From contig JAWNGF010000014.1 of the NCBI GenBank assembly GCA_037039685.1, positions 186,001 through 250,000 of the forward strand: a DNA stretch of 64,000 nucleotides, given 5' to 3'. How positions within the stretch are numbered: the stretch's first letter is position 1; each line of letters begins with the position of its first letter. The notes under the pieces were generated by a model. The model was not told the origin of the DNA, ran no database searches, and saw only the letters and a program-made list of their open reading frames with translations. This DNA is from Ceratobasidium sp. AG-K. Its lineage: Eukaryota; Basidiomycota; Agaricomycetes; Cantharellales; Ceratobasidiaceae. Both the position numbers and the translations under genes were made by a program. Positions 43,401 to 52,501 of the stretch are shown in pieces.

Positions 43401-44373
43401 ACTCGGAAAGAACATTCAAACAAAAAGACCATCAAAGAAACTGGACAACAAGAAGCACGGGCCATTTGTCGTGAAGCGACAGATAGGATCACACGCTTAT
43501 GAGCTTGATCTGCCAGCAACAATGAGGGTCCACCCTGTTTTCCACGTCGAGTTGCTCAGCCCTTACAAGGGAGACACCGAGTTCAGCCGCAACCAACCCC
43601 GACCACCGCCAGTCATAACGGAGGAAGGAGAAGAAGAATATGAAGTAGAGAAGATCTTGGACTGGAAGGAGACAAAGGACGGCCTTTTTTACAGGGTCAG
43701 ATGGAAGGGTTATGGAAGTGAAGAAGAGACAGAACAAGCGGCGGAGGATTTTGGTCACCTTTCAAAGATCATCAAGGACCTTCTACGCCGACACCCCAAG
43801 GCTCCCACGCCATCTAACTACGCTCCAGGAAGGATAAAAGGCAGAGGCGGCGAAACCAGTAGTGCCACCTGCAAAACTTGCGACTATTCCAAGAAACACT
43901 CCCAACTCTTCGCCTTAAACCTTTTTTGCGCTCTACAATGCCCGCCGTTACCCGCTCCACCATCTCCAACAATCTCACCCGCGTCCTCGAAGGACCTGCC
44001 TTTGCCACGGCAAGGATCCTTGACTCCGGAGCTGCCCTCTACGTCTTCAAGAGGTCACAACAAAGCTCGGGCAGAATGCACTTCAGGGCCTCGGACGACA
44101 TCCTCCACTCAGACCTGGGGGAATTCCAGTGGGTCGGGAAAAAGTGGCCAACACGCATGCAGCTCCTACGGAAGGACATATTTGTCTGCCGGGGGTGTGC
44201 CGCATTCCAAGTCTCGGAGGTCGTTCTCCTCTCCACCCACATGCTCGGGGTGGTTGAATGGGGACAAGAAGGAGCGTACTCAAGCGAGTGGGTGCCAGGT
44301 TACGACGGAAGACAGCCAACGCTCCGACCTAGATGGAACGACGCCTGGGACGCCAACTACGAGAAGGACCTGA
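40459..44373 (+). CDS. gypsy Pol polyprotein with chromodomain
   Basis: 1,304 codons open in the -1 frame relative to gag. The first listed codon is GTG, so translation probably comes from frameshifting. Domains: aspartic protease LIDSGASKNF (about residue 38); RT with QDLRGVNAIT, MPFGLKNAPAIFQR and YIDDILVFSK (about 345); RNase H LETDASGVAMG (about 492); integrase HHCC (HHDSKIAGHQG...CETCQRTKG, about 708); integrase core with DRGTTF and YHPQTDGITERINQ; chromodomain YEVEKILDWKETKDG and YRVRWKGYG (about 1,059-1,110). After the chromodomain the frame runs on for about 190 residues of low-complexity sequence that overlaps ORF3, so its true C-terminus may be earlier. Confidence 0.95.
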   Translation: MCGETKKPATETMYFRATNESTIVYANVAGITEPIATLIDSGASKNFLDISWARSNNIPLIELSTPRRVIGIQGKELSHQIRFKAKMELEVEGRTFKQVFFAMPTGETKLILGLEWLEESNPVIDWKTKHISWRTEAIQARTASIDDLPEEFKEFADVFSEEKFKRIPDHCPYDCAIDFKEGAELPKPARPIPLSPAESIALREYLDEEIAAGKIRPSKSPIASPCFFVKKAIDPKNPGAVRQLRLVQDLRGVNAITKDDRFPMPLMEDLLDKIKDAKIFSKIDLRMGFNNIRIREGDEWKTAFRTKEGLFEYVVMPFGLKNAPAIFQRYMNHIFHDLIDVCVIVYIDDILVFSKDRSQHTVDVRKVLKILLEENLFAKLPKCEFFVTKLTYTGLGISDSGISMEEEKVKAIKEWKEPRTVKQVQAFLGFANFYRRFVPNFSRLAKPLTTLTRKENKWEWGNDQQEAFEALKTEISKEPTLRHPNPDKPFFLETDASGVAMGAILSQRQDDGYLHPIAFLSKSFNEAQLNYDVHDKELMAIIESLTHWRLYLEGTKDPITIYTDHRNLQFWKEARTFNRRHARWHQLLASYNFDIIYCPGILSSKPDLLSRRSDHEDIPTPEQVMISVERFKGFMGQVDTNIIETIKEAQETDEGLTQIKEICMSKETLPKTLQHSAKDYDFKEGLLWFKGRIYVPEDKESRLAIMRVHHDSKIAGHQGQARTLELVSRRYFWPGMKQSINRYVESCETCQRTKGSKSIIPTKPLEIPKGPWEDIAFDFVVKLPKSRGSDSILVVVDRFSRMAHFIPCKESHTASDLANLFITNVWKLHGFPKSTISDRGTTFNSKLMKAIYEKIGTSPGFSTAYHPQTDGITERINQWMEGWLRSFVNYRQDDWADLLPIVEFSYNLQKHRVTGNSPFEIVYGREPLWNVSAEESAVPEANNITGRWRKIHDEAIASMETQRLPEEEPKSKYQEGDLVWLLGKNIQTKRPSKKLDNKKHGPFVVKRQIGSHAYELDLPATMRVHPVFHVELLSPYKGDTEFSRNQPRPPPVITEEGEEEYEVEKILDWKETKDGLFYRVRWKGYGSEEETEQAAEDFGHLSKIIKDLLRRHPKAPTPSNYAPGRIKGRGGETSSATCKTCDYSKKHSQLFALNLFCALQCPPLPAPPSPTISPASSKDLPLPRQGSLTPELPSTSSRGHNKARAECTSGPRTTSSTQTWGNSSGSGKSGQHACSSYGRTYLSAGGVPHSKSRRSFSSPPTCSGWLNGDKKERTQASGCQVTTEDSQRSDLDGTTPGTPTTRRT

Positions 44374-44492
44374 GCGACTGGAGGATGGAGAGGGGCCGAT
44401 ACCAGAAGGAGAAGATCGACTGGGAACCCTACTGGTGGAAGAAGGAGGAAGCTGACGTGTCGGCATGGAAGGAGGCAGAGCCCGATGTGTGA
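43938..44492 (+). CDS. gypsy ORF3, unknown function
   Basis: ATG at 43,938 (MPAVTRSTISNNLTRVLEGP), 184 residues to a TGA at 44,490-44,492. Beyond the TGA the same frame stays open to TAA at 44,702 and keeps the same acidic, Trp-rich character (WSKADWTREETWEEWEKF). The N-terminal part has a compact globular-looking stretch with paired Cys (DIFVCRGCAAFQVSEVVLLS) and FQWVGKKWP. It overlaps the pol frame for 436 bases. Similar third ORFs occur after pol in other Agaricomycete gypsy elements as far as I remember; none has an assigned role and it does not look like an envelope (no signal peptide or membrane helix). Confidence 0.65.
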   Translation: MPAVTRSTISNNLTRVLEGPAFATARILDSGAALYVFKRSQQSSGRMHFRASDDILHSDLGEFQWVGKKWPTRMQLLRKDIFVCRGCAAFQVSEVVLLSTHMLGVVEWGQEGAYSSEWVPGYDGRQPTLRPRWNDAWDANYEKDLSDWRMERGRYQKEKIDWEPYWWKKEEADVSAWKEAEPDV

Positions 44493-44743
44493 CAATGGGA
44501 CAAGGAGTTTGTGGAGGCTCAAGAAAGGGTTTTGGACTGGTCCAAGGCTGACTGGACAAGGGAGGAGACATGGGAAGAGTGGGAGAAGTTCTCGGACGAA
44601 CCGGGGAACACCGCGTTCAATCCCATCGACCTGACCTTAGAGGAAGATGAAGGACTTGAGGAGTTTATGCTGAGGAAAGGGAAGGGCTGCGCGGTGCAGT
44701 AAGTCCATTCAGGTCCCCCAAATGGACTCAAAGGGGGGAGTAA

Positions 44744-45200
44744 TGTCGTGAGCCAGCTCACTCCATTGGACTCGACTATTGTCTCGCCCGCCTGTTCCTC
44801 TCTTTTGTGTTGTGTTCCGTTTCCGTCTGCCGCGTTGCCACCTTCTTGTGGTTATTCTGTTACATTGTGTAACGCGGCTGTGCTTTGTACGAGTCATGTC
44901 TGTTCATACAGCATGACTCACATGGACACTCCTGACTGGTTGACTGCTATGACTCATGTGGCTACGCTTTGTATGACTCGGCCACTTCTGGAATATATAT
45001 AGAGGACCAACAAGCCTGGTAACCCCAGCTTGTTTTGTCTCGTCAAAACATCCCCTCTGAGTGACACTTAGAACCACCCCTACCCTCAAGAGCCTACAGA
45101 CGCTTAAGTGTGTTGCGGTTCAAAAGGTCACTTAGGTCTTAGTGCCGTCCACTCCCCCATCGTGGCTTGTCCCATAGCCACCAAGAAGAAGCTTACGACA
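44744..45200 (+). repeat. gypsy 3' LTR
   Basis: 457 bases, preceded by the purine tract AAAGGGGGGAGTAA. Differs from the 5' LTR at 44,984 (A for G) and 45,163 (T for C). Confidence 0.95.
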
Positions 45201-45543
45201 CTAACGGACCAGATTTTGATGACAAAACAGTCAAGGAGTTGCGTATTGGGAACACTGAAACTCCCTTCATCTATGCACCAACCACTATGACAAGCACTCA
45301 GTATGGGCTGCATGCATACAACCACCCATATCCTTGTATCGGAGCTGGGGCCCCAACACCACCATTTCCTTGTGAGTCAGACCCAACCCTTGTGCTTCCA
45401 TGCACTGATTGCAGCTGCTCAAAAGACCTTGCACCTGGCTGGACCCAAATTTGGAGTCACCAATACCGATGCCCATATTTCCTTGAAATTGCAACAAATC
45501 ACACAAGTTGGACGCCACCACCACCATGGTTTTCAAACATGTG
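45201..45543 (+). pseudogene. transposon-like gene, part 3' of the gypsy insertion
   Basis: Taking the CTAAC duplication once, the frame left of the gypsy (…GQECEDAN) continues here as GPDFDDKTVKELRIGN and runs to a TGA at 45,541-45,543. It is Pro/Cys/His-rich without a domain I can name. It is separated from its 5' part by 7.2 kb of retrotransposon. Confidence 0.6.
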
Positions 45544-45753
45544 ACCTTTCACACTTCAACATTGACTGCCACTTCAACACACACCCCCAACCCATGAGTC
45601 TTTATAGACAAGTCAATCCAAATCCCAGCCTCCCAAGAGTTTTAAACTTGCTTTTTTCCGATTTTAAAATTTTATACTCTGGCTTTTTGACTTGGTCACA
45701 GCACTTCTACAATCGTTTACCTGCGGCTCTATTTCTAAGCGCATTTGCCCACA

Positions 45754-46542
45754 ATGTCATCACTTTTTGACAAGTTGATGGACAGACAAAGTATGGAGCC
45801 CACAAGCGATGATGAATTGAGAGGGGACTCCAAACAACCCAAGGGCCACAACTCAGGCCACAACTCGAGCCACAACTTAGGTGAAGACATTCCAATTGAC
45901 CCAGTGCTACTTGGAGACAACGCCACCAGCAGACAAAGAGTGTCACAACCTTTTCTTGTTTCTCTCTTTGTTGTCCTGTTGTCTTGTGCTTGGTCTTGTT
46001 CTTCTTGCCTTGGTGCATATAGTCACCTTTATGTAAGCCATGACTGCAGGACATGCCTGCCTGGCTGGTTCCCTTGTCTCCTTGGTGTCCATGGACTTAT
46101 CTTGCTTCCTTTGTCTTGCCTCCACTTCTCTTGGACTCCTGTCTTTTCTTGTTCTGTTTTCCTTTGTTGCTTGCTTCCTATTGTACATAGCCACAGTAGT
46201 TAGTATATATACCAGCAACACAAGTCTTGTCTCCACAAGACTTGTTCTCTTGTTATTTTCCCCATCACTTGTCACGTGACTCACTTAGGCCTAAGCGCCA
46301 TACATTCGACCCTCATTGTTGCCCCAACCCCCTTCCTCACTGCCTGTGGAGTCTCGGCCTCCAAGGTTCAACTAGGGTTGTGACAAAGAGACTGTGAAGA
46401 GTTCAAATCCAATACCAATGGTGATGATGAGAACGAGCATACCGCCCGTGCTCTGCAGTGTCACACCACCTATATGGAGACATTGATTGATCAGGCGGGC
46501 CTCCAAGGGGGGTTGCGTGAAGAGTGTCAAGCATTTGCAAAG
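45754..46542 (+). pseudogene. reading frame split by a solo LTR
   Basis: ATG at 45,754 (MSSLFDKLMDRQSMEPTSDD) runs into the solo LTR at 45,941. After 46,385 the same frame resumes (CEEFKSNTNGDDENEHTARA) to a GTATGT donor at 46,543. A further exon begins at 46,586. Acidic and His/Asn-rich; no domain recognised. Probably a second gene of the transposon whose transposase-like gene starts at 33,497. Confidence 0.5.
45941..46385 (+). repeat. solo LTR with target duplication
   Basis: 445 bases with termini TGTCACAACC...GGTTGTGACA and AAGAG on both sides (45936-45940, 46386-46390). A TATA-like AGTATATATACC lies inside. Not similar to the two LTR pairs in this window, so a third LTR family; the element was lost by LTR recombination. 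Confidence 0.88.
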
Positions 46543-46938
46543 GTATGTGATCGGTGACCACTTGAGGTTGACTCGAGTTAAACAGATGAATGATAGGAAG
46601 AGCAATGGAAGCAAGAACTCACACTCTTTGTGAGTATAAAGTCATTGCGGATGGATGCTGTCTCCACCGCTACGCGCAATTTTATGCTTGGGATGGTGTT
46701 CAAGGTCAGTCCTTTTGATTCAATTACTCCATGCGACAGCTGATACAATTCTTACACTTATCCACACCATTCTAGACTCACGTCCAAGGTCGCCTTTGAG
46801 CCGCACTACTACTTCCACATTTGACGCAGTATGTAAGGCCATTACAAGAGTGCTTAATTGTGAGTAGTTCTCACCCCTCTCCTCACAATACAAATAAATA
46901 TAATAACTTGCCCTATTCACCAGCAACATATGCAAAAA

Positions 46939-47768
46939 GATCCCAACATTCAACTTGGTGAGAGATCTCGCCACCATATCCTACCGTGAACGAGTAATTA
47001 TCTGTACAGCTCGATACATGCATAACGCCCCCCGTGCGGAGTTAGGATCCGAGATGCAATCTGGCGGGAAGAAAGTGAATACGTCTGGGTCTGCCCGCCC
47101 GGGTCCCCAAACCCGACCACCGGTGGACATGGCAAGCGAACTATCTGATGAAGAACTACTTGGAGTATCGAACGAGCCAAGGACTGGAAATCCTCCCGCG
47201 ACTCATCAAACTTTGTCTCCGCCTCAAACCGAGCCAGCAATGGGTGTAGCGTCGCTTCGAGAAATAGTGGCCGAGTCAAACGATCGATTGACGAAATTAG
47301 CCGATACGATGGAGGGTGTCAAGCAGGTACTGATTCGGACTCAACAGAATTACGCACAGGCAAGTGGATAGTTGGACCTATAGCGATTGATTATTTGACG
47401 ATTGATACGTCAGGGCATACGATCATTTTATTTTTCCGATGCATATCATCTAAAGGCAGATCTTGAGACAATGAATGATGAGGGACAGATCCCAACGGTC
47501 AGTAGACTTTCCTTTCCCAAACTTATATATTTGACGCTACGGGATCTACTGTTAGGCTCAAGGACTCCCACTTCTCGGGCGATCTGCGAGTGGTGCATCG
47601 ACAGCATCGCACCTATCTAACGAACATTTGGCTCGGTACCTTCAATTTTACAACCTTGGCAGCGACCTGGTTGACTCGAATGACACACCGACCATCGGAG
47701 ACGGCAGAAGAGGTGATGCAGAGAAACGTCTATTGAACCACATCAACAGCCGGATCCGCACAACTTGA
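46939..47768 (+). pseudogene. tandem family copy A, 5'-truncated (exons 5-8)
   Basis: Only the end of exon 5 (to 46,957: DPNIQL), exon 6 (47010-47359, ARYMHNAPRAELGSEM), exon 7 (47414-47497) and exon 8 (47556-47768, LARYLQFYNLGSDLVDSND) remain, all in phase to a TGA. Exons 1-4 are missing and the upstream flank is transposon debris. The intron after exon 6 begins GC (CAG|GCAAGT). It would be a non-coding relic unless an upstream start was acquired. Confidence 0.75.
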
Positions 47769-48708
47769 TTTGCTATACATAACTACCCAAGCTTTTTTCT
47801 TTGTATTTACAAATCCTAGCAATTAGTCCGGGCAGATGAGACGCGAAGAATCAGTTTTAGTAGTGCTGTGTAATATGGCAATCGAATCGATCACGTGTAG
47901 CCCCTACCTCGCCAGTACCAGTACCGGCCAACGTATCCCAAGCCCGATTCTACACAAAATATCTCATCGTAAGCTAGAATCACACTCTTCACCCTTCCTT
48001 GCGGTAACTCACCACGGGACACTAGCACCACAGTACAAGGTAACCGACAATATCCACCCAGTACCGCACACCGAGGCACTGAGAGCAACCGAGAGAAAGG
48101 AAGTCGTAGTTCAAGAGTGTGTGTTCATATTACCCAAACAACGCGGAGAGCCAGACATGGAGTGAATGACGTTGGCGTGAGTGTTGTACTCCCTTGTGGT
48201 AGATGGCTGTGGCTCAAGGGAACGAGAGGAACCGTTGGAATAAATGGATATAATGATCGCCGGAGTTCGATAGACTACACACACTGACGAGAACTGACCA
48301 AGTAGGAAACATACACGGCGCTTGAGGGCGAGTCATCAAACCAGGTAGGCCGTACATCATGAGTATCTTGGATTTCATGAACGCGTAGGACATAGAGCGG
48401 AGGATTGAGTGAAGCAGTCGACGGGAGCTCCCAGAAGACGCTGCCTGATTGCATGGCGAGGCTAGAACTTGGAGTCCGGTTTCATTCCTTTAGTGTAAGC
48501 GACGCTCGAGACAACAATTCACCGTCCGGAGTCATTATTAGTATGCGGCATGATTTGATTCTTTTTGTAGTTTTATGGTGACCAGAATTGACCACAAGAG
48601 CGGCCCATTCTGTTATCGTTTGGCTGGAATGCTGATGGTGGCCGCGAGAAGAAAAGCCCCCATGCGTCACGTGCCTCTTCCCGCGATCAGTGCTGACGAC
48701 CATCGAGC
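47769..48708. other. intergenic, includes promoter of copy B
   Basis: No gene recognised. A CACGTG E-box lies at 48,668-48,673, 41 bases before the copy B start. Confidence 0.4.
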
Positions 48709-50158
48709 ATGGTGCACGCAACCTCAACTCGAATCTGCAATCCTCCCGTGCTCCCGGACTATCTCAAGAACGTATATAATCTCAAGCCCATTGTCGGCGC
48801 CCCAAATGATGACGAGGTCAAAGGTATACATGCTGTGATTAGGGTTGCTCAAAGCGTTTCACAAGGCAAGACACAACTGAGCGCCAACGTCTTGGACAAA
48901 CACATTGAGATTGTTCAACCCAGTTCCCGGCATGTTCAGTCCAGATCTATCAATGAGCCTGGCACAGTACTTGTTTGAGGTACAGATGGGTAAGTCCTTG
49001 CAACCGAGACGTGTTAGCCTTTTGATGGCATGATAGCGAGGTATCGCGAACGGTATCCCTGTGCACTATTCCCCGAGGTATATTATAGAGTATTTATTGT
49101 GATTATCTTAGACACATCAATCTAGGATGTGGTTCACACGCCTCCCGAGCTACCTTCGCACGTCTCGATCGACCTTGAACCAGTCCATGGAGTTCCATCG
49201 AACGACCAACTCCAAAACGTCCAAGCCGCTATGAGAGCTTATGAACAGGTCGCGAATAGTACGTCCTCGGGAGTCGACTGGGGCACGCGCTAATATGTAA
49301 GCACAAAAGTTCCGTCCATGTTCGACCCCAATGTGAGCATGGAGTTGTCTCAGCATCTATTCAATATTCAATTCGGTGAGGCACGCTCCAGGTCTTATCA
49401 TAGCATTCGATTGATAACCCCACCAGCACGATACATGAATCGTGCGCCAGAGGAGAAGCTAGTATCCAAATCTCAGTCCCAACATGAAGATACAACCAAA
49501 GACAAAGTTTCTCCCACATCCCGACCACAACAACCATTTGATCCCGCCGGAAACATTTCCGACAAGGGGTCCTCCGAAGCACCGAACGAGGTTGGTGCCG
49601 GAGGCCAGCTAGAGGTTCATCCCTCTTCGGTTCGGCCGGAATCCGAGCAAGTCGACCAGCAGCCTCGAGGCGTAGAAAAGAAATCCGATCAACTGCTGGA
49701 GCGGCTGGTAGAAACGATGGATGTCATTAAACTGACATTGATTCGCACACAGCAGGGTGAAGCTCGAGTAAGTCACTTTTGTTCCAATTTGAACTCCTTG
49801 ATTATTACTCCAGACTGCTAGGCGAGTCCATTGGTGCAATGGAGAAGGTAATTTGATTGATGCACACGAGGCACTGAATGGCAAGGGTGAACACCCCAAA
49901 GTTAGCGATGGCCCTTTATTGACGATTGCTCGACTAATCACCAGCAATTTCGGCTGCAAACAGGACCACGGACTTCCCAGGATTGCACATCACGGCGGCT
50001 ATTCCCATTCCTATACTTCAAGCTTGTCCGAGGCACAGCTGGTTCAGTATCTCCGATTCTACGACATTGGCCATGACTTGATCCAGGGGGATACGCTAAC
50101 TATCAAGGATGGTCAGAGAGAAGTCGCTCAATCCCTGTTATCAGACTATATCAATTGA
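48709..50158 (+). CDS. tandem family copy B ('laminin domain' label), uncharacterised
   Basis: Eight exons: 48709-48865, 48924-48989, 49037-49077, 49126-49258, 49310-49375, 49427-49767, 49814-49900 and 49964-50158; 361 residues. Exon 1 has LPDYLKNVYNLKPIVGAPND, exon 2 MFSPDLSMSLAQYLFEVQM and exon 3 ARYRERYPCALFPE. Exons 4-6 repeat the same order: LEPVHGVPSNDQL, MFDPNVSMELSQHLFNIQF and ARYMNRAPEEKL. Exon 6 then becomes a variable Ser/Pro/Glu linker ending in a conserved amphipathic helix (LLERLVETMDVIKLTLIRTQ). Exon 8 ends with LVQYLRFYDIGHDLI. No signal peptide or membrane helix. Intron 1 has a GC donor. I recall related Rhizoctonia proteins being auto-labelled 'laminin domain protein'; no laminin module is visible. 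Function unknown. Confidence 0.82.
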
Positions 50159-51013
50159 AATTTTGTGTACACGCGCATGGCTATTGCACCTTGCGCCAGC
50201 CTCCTTGTATTTTAGCCTATGTCACTATAAATTTACTAGCTGGGTCGACATGCACAATGAAAAGGACTTTTTAATGGAGTCATACTCCTAGTGAGAATGC
50301 GGCCGATGTATTGTTATTTCTGGGTGCAATGCTACGATGCCTAGTAGCACTGGAGACAAATCACATAATTCCAGTCCAATCGTTTTACTTCCCACCCCAG
50401 CCGACCTGTCATACTGTGGCTTATTCGGCCAGCGGCGATAGAATTATGTGATAGAAGAAGTAGCTAAATGGCGCTTACATGCGTGCGTTCTGTTGGTATC
50501 CTAAAGTGGGATGGATATGGATAATAAGACCTTTTGCGTAAAAAGGGTGCTTAGTGGCGATAGCTTACGTATCTCGTCTGTTTCAGCGCTCTAGATATGG
50601 AGAACAACTAACGTAAAAGTTTGCTCGAGTTTCTAATAAACGCCTGACGATCACAGTGGTACATCAGTTTGCGTTACCATATATGTGACTGGTCATGCCA
50701 CCCAAGTTTCGAAGGTCGGAGTACCAATTCAACCTATTTTCAGCCTCCTAGTGGCCTTCCGTCATTTCTTGAGTGAGTGACATCAGTCTCATCACTCCGA
50801 ACGATATTATCATTTAGGGGGCGACCAATCACAAGGCGGCGCTTATCAACCCGGCGTGGCTATTTAAGGTTCGTGGCTACCCGGACGGCGACCTAACTCT
50901 TGCCACATCACCACCCGCATGGGAAAGAAGAAGCACAGAATGCCGGCGACCGAAACAACCGTTACAGAGTCCAGTGAGTGTCTGAAGGTTGCAGCACGCC
51001 ATGCCAAAGGCTG
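50159..51013. other. intergenic, nothing recognised
   Basis: Upstream region of the BTB gene. Only short frames. Confidence 0.4.
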
Positions 51014-51952
51014 ATGCAGTATAGCGCCTCAGAAGAACCCTCGACATCTAGTGGGTCTCCTTCGGCCCCCAAGCGTCACCCAAAGTTCTATTTCGATAAT
51101 ACGCTTGTTGTGATACAGGTACGAGACTTGTGAGCATCCAGGGCATTTCGACCCAATCCCTACGTTTTGGCCAGATTGAGGATACGTTGTTCAACGTTCA
51201 CAAATACCAACTCGTCAAGTCCGAAACGTTCTCCGACATGTTCAAATTACCGAAAGATGACAGCGATGAGCCTGTGGAGGGATCATCACCCGAGAATCCT
51301 ATCGTAATGAAAGGGGTGTCGGCTTCTGACTTTGAAGCGCTATTGACGGTGTTGTATGCCACGTAAGTTCTTCATGTGTTTTTAATTCCCGCTACATTAA
51401 GATGTACGTTGATTCAGGCATTTCTCGACGAATCAGCCATCGCCAGAAGCGTCCCTCATTATTCCTTCATTTCGGCTCGCCAACATGTGGAACTTCTCAG
51501 AACTTCGCTCGTACCTTCTCCCACTTGCTGGGAACGTCCTGAGCGATGTCGACAAGATTATTTTTGCGAGAGAGTTTGAGATCAAATACTGGCTTGCCCC
51601 CGCGCATATCAAGCTATGTCAACGCACGACCACACTTACTACGGACGAAGCAACAAAACTCGGTGCCCAGAGTGTTCTTCTGATACATCGCATGCGAGAG
51701 CAACATTCTCTGGGTAGGTTGCCCAGTATGAATGTGAATCAGTATCACTGCAGCAATTGCGCCGGCATCACATACTACAGTAGCGGTAGTTATACCTGCT
51801 GCAAGTGCAATTCCAGCCATTATGGCTCCTTTTACTATACTGGTAAGGGAGCAACTTCAATTGCAACTTCAACTGCGGCGACAACTGCGAATACCGCACT
51901 AGAATCGCAGGTCAAACAATGGGTCGGAAATGGATGCGTGTTTAAGGATTAG
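51014..51952 (+). CDS. BTB/POZ-domain protein with C-terminal CxxC pair
   Basis: Three exons (51014-51118, 51175-51362, 51418-51952), 275 residues. RHPKFYFDNTLVVIQIEDTL and FNVHKYQLVKSETFSDMFKL are a BTB/POZ start (protein-protein interaction, often Cullin-3 adaptors). The mid part is WNFSELRSYLLPL and FAREFEIKYWLAPAHIKLC. The C-terminus has YHCSNC and CCKCNS, a possible zinc ribbon. The layout is common in Rhizoctonia BTB families. The start is uncertain: the ATG at 51,014 gives an open exon, while an upstream ATG at about 50,920 leads into a splice that would shift frame. It sits between copies B and C of the tandem family, same strand. Confidence 0.82.
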
Positions 51953-52198
51953 TGTTGCATTCAAATCTTCATGTAATCAAGTTTGCGCCCAAAAAACTGA
52001 TTTCGGGCCGGTTGTGGCCCTATGGTTATTGTAACGAATTATACGGCATATAAAGTTGGTGACTGAGGAATATTCTAGCGTTATGTATGCGTAGTGCCCA
52101 CAGCTTAAAGTAGGGTCACTTGAGATCATACAGGGCCTCGCCACATAATTGTGAATAAACAACTTCTCCATTTGCAACATCACTGTTTCAATCCGGTG

Positions 52199-52450
52199 CA
52201 ACATAGGTAGGCTCGGTCGGCTTCAGTCACAGACCCCGAACGTCACCACATGTTCATACACCAGGCTTAAGGAGCACATGTTATTTACGACTCTCTAATA
52301 ATGGTGTTACTACTGGGCCCTAGTGAAGGAGAATATGCGGCGTGTCAACATAGGTAGGCAGGTTCAAAACGAACGTCACCACATGTTCATACACCAGGCT
52401 TAAGGAGTACACTCTAATAATGGTGTTACTACTGGGTGGCAGGTTCAAAA
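52199..52450 (+). repeat. promoter-side tandem duplication, two units
   Basis: Blocks beginning CAACATAGGTAGGC, GAACGTCACCACATGTTCAT and CTCTAATAATGGTGTTACTA each occur twice in the same order, with a small internal deletion in the second unit. It ends about 50 bases before the coding part of copy C. Confidence 0.85.
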
Positions 52451-52501
52451 CGGGCTGTGTCACGTGCCATTTACCACGCTTGCCACCAACCGCCACTAGC
52501 C

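Larger units (their letters stand above)
37977..45200 (+). mobile_element. complete Ty3/gypsy retrotransposon (chromovirus)
   Basis: 7,224 bases. LTRs 37977-38433 and 44744-45200 (457 bases each) differ at two positions. The target duplication CTAAC is at 37972-37976 and 45201-45205. LTR termini are TGTCGT...ACGACA. Gag, Pol with protease, RT, RNase H, integrase and a C-terminal chromodomain, plus a third ORF, are all present. The insertion broke a transposon-like host gene in frame. Near-identical LTRs mean it is young. Confidence 0.96.

Noticed and set aside
50920..51013. Upstream ATG and exon for the BTB gene
   Set aside because: Using the visible GTGAGT donor and TGCAG acceptor puts the next exon out of frame or into a TAG; the ATG at 51,014 keeps the frame open.
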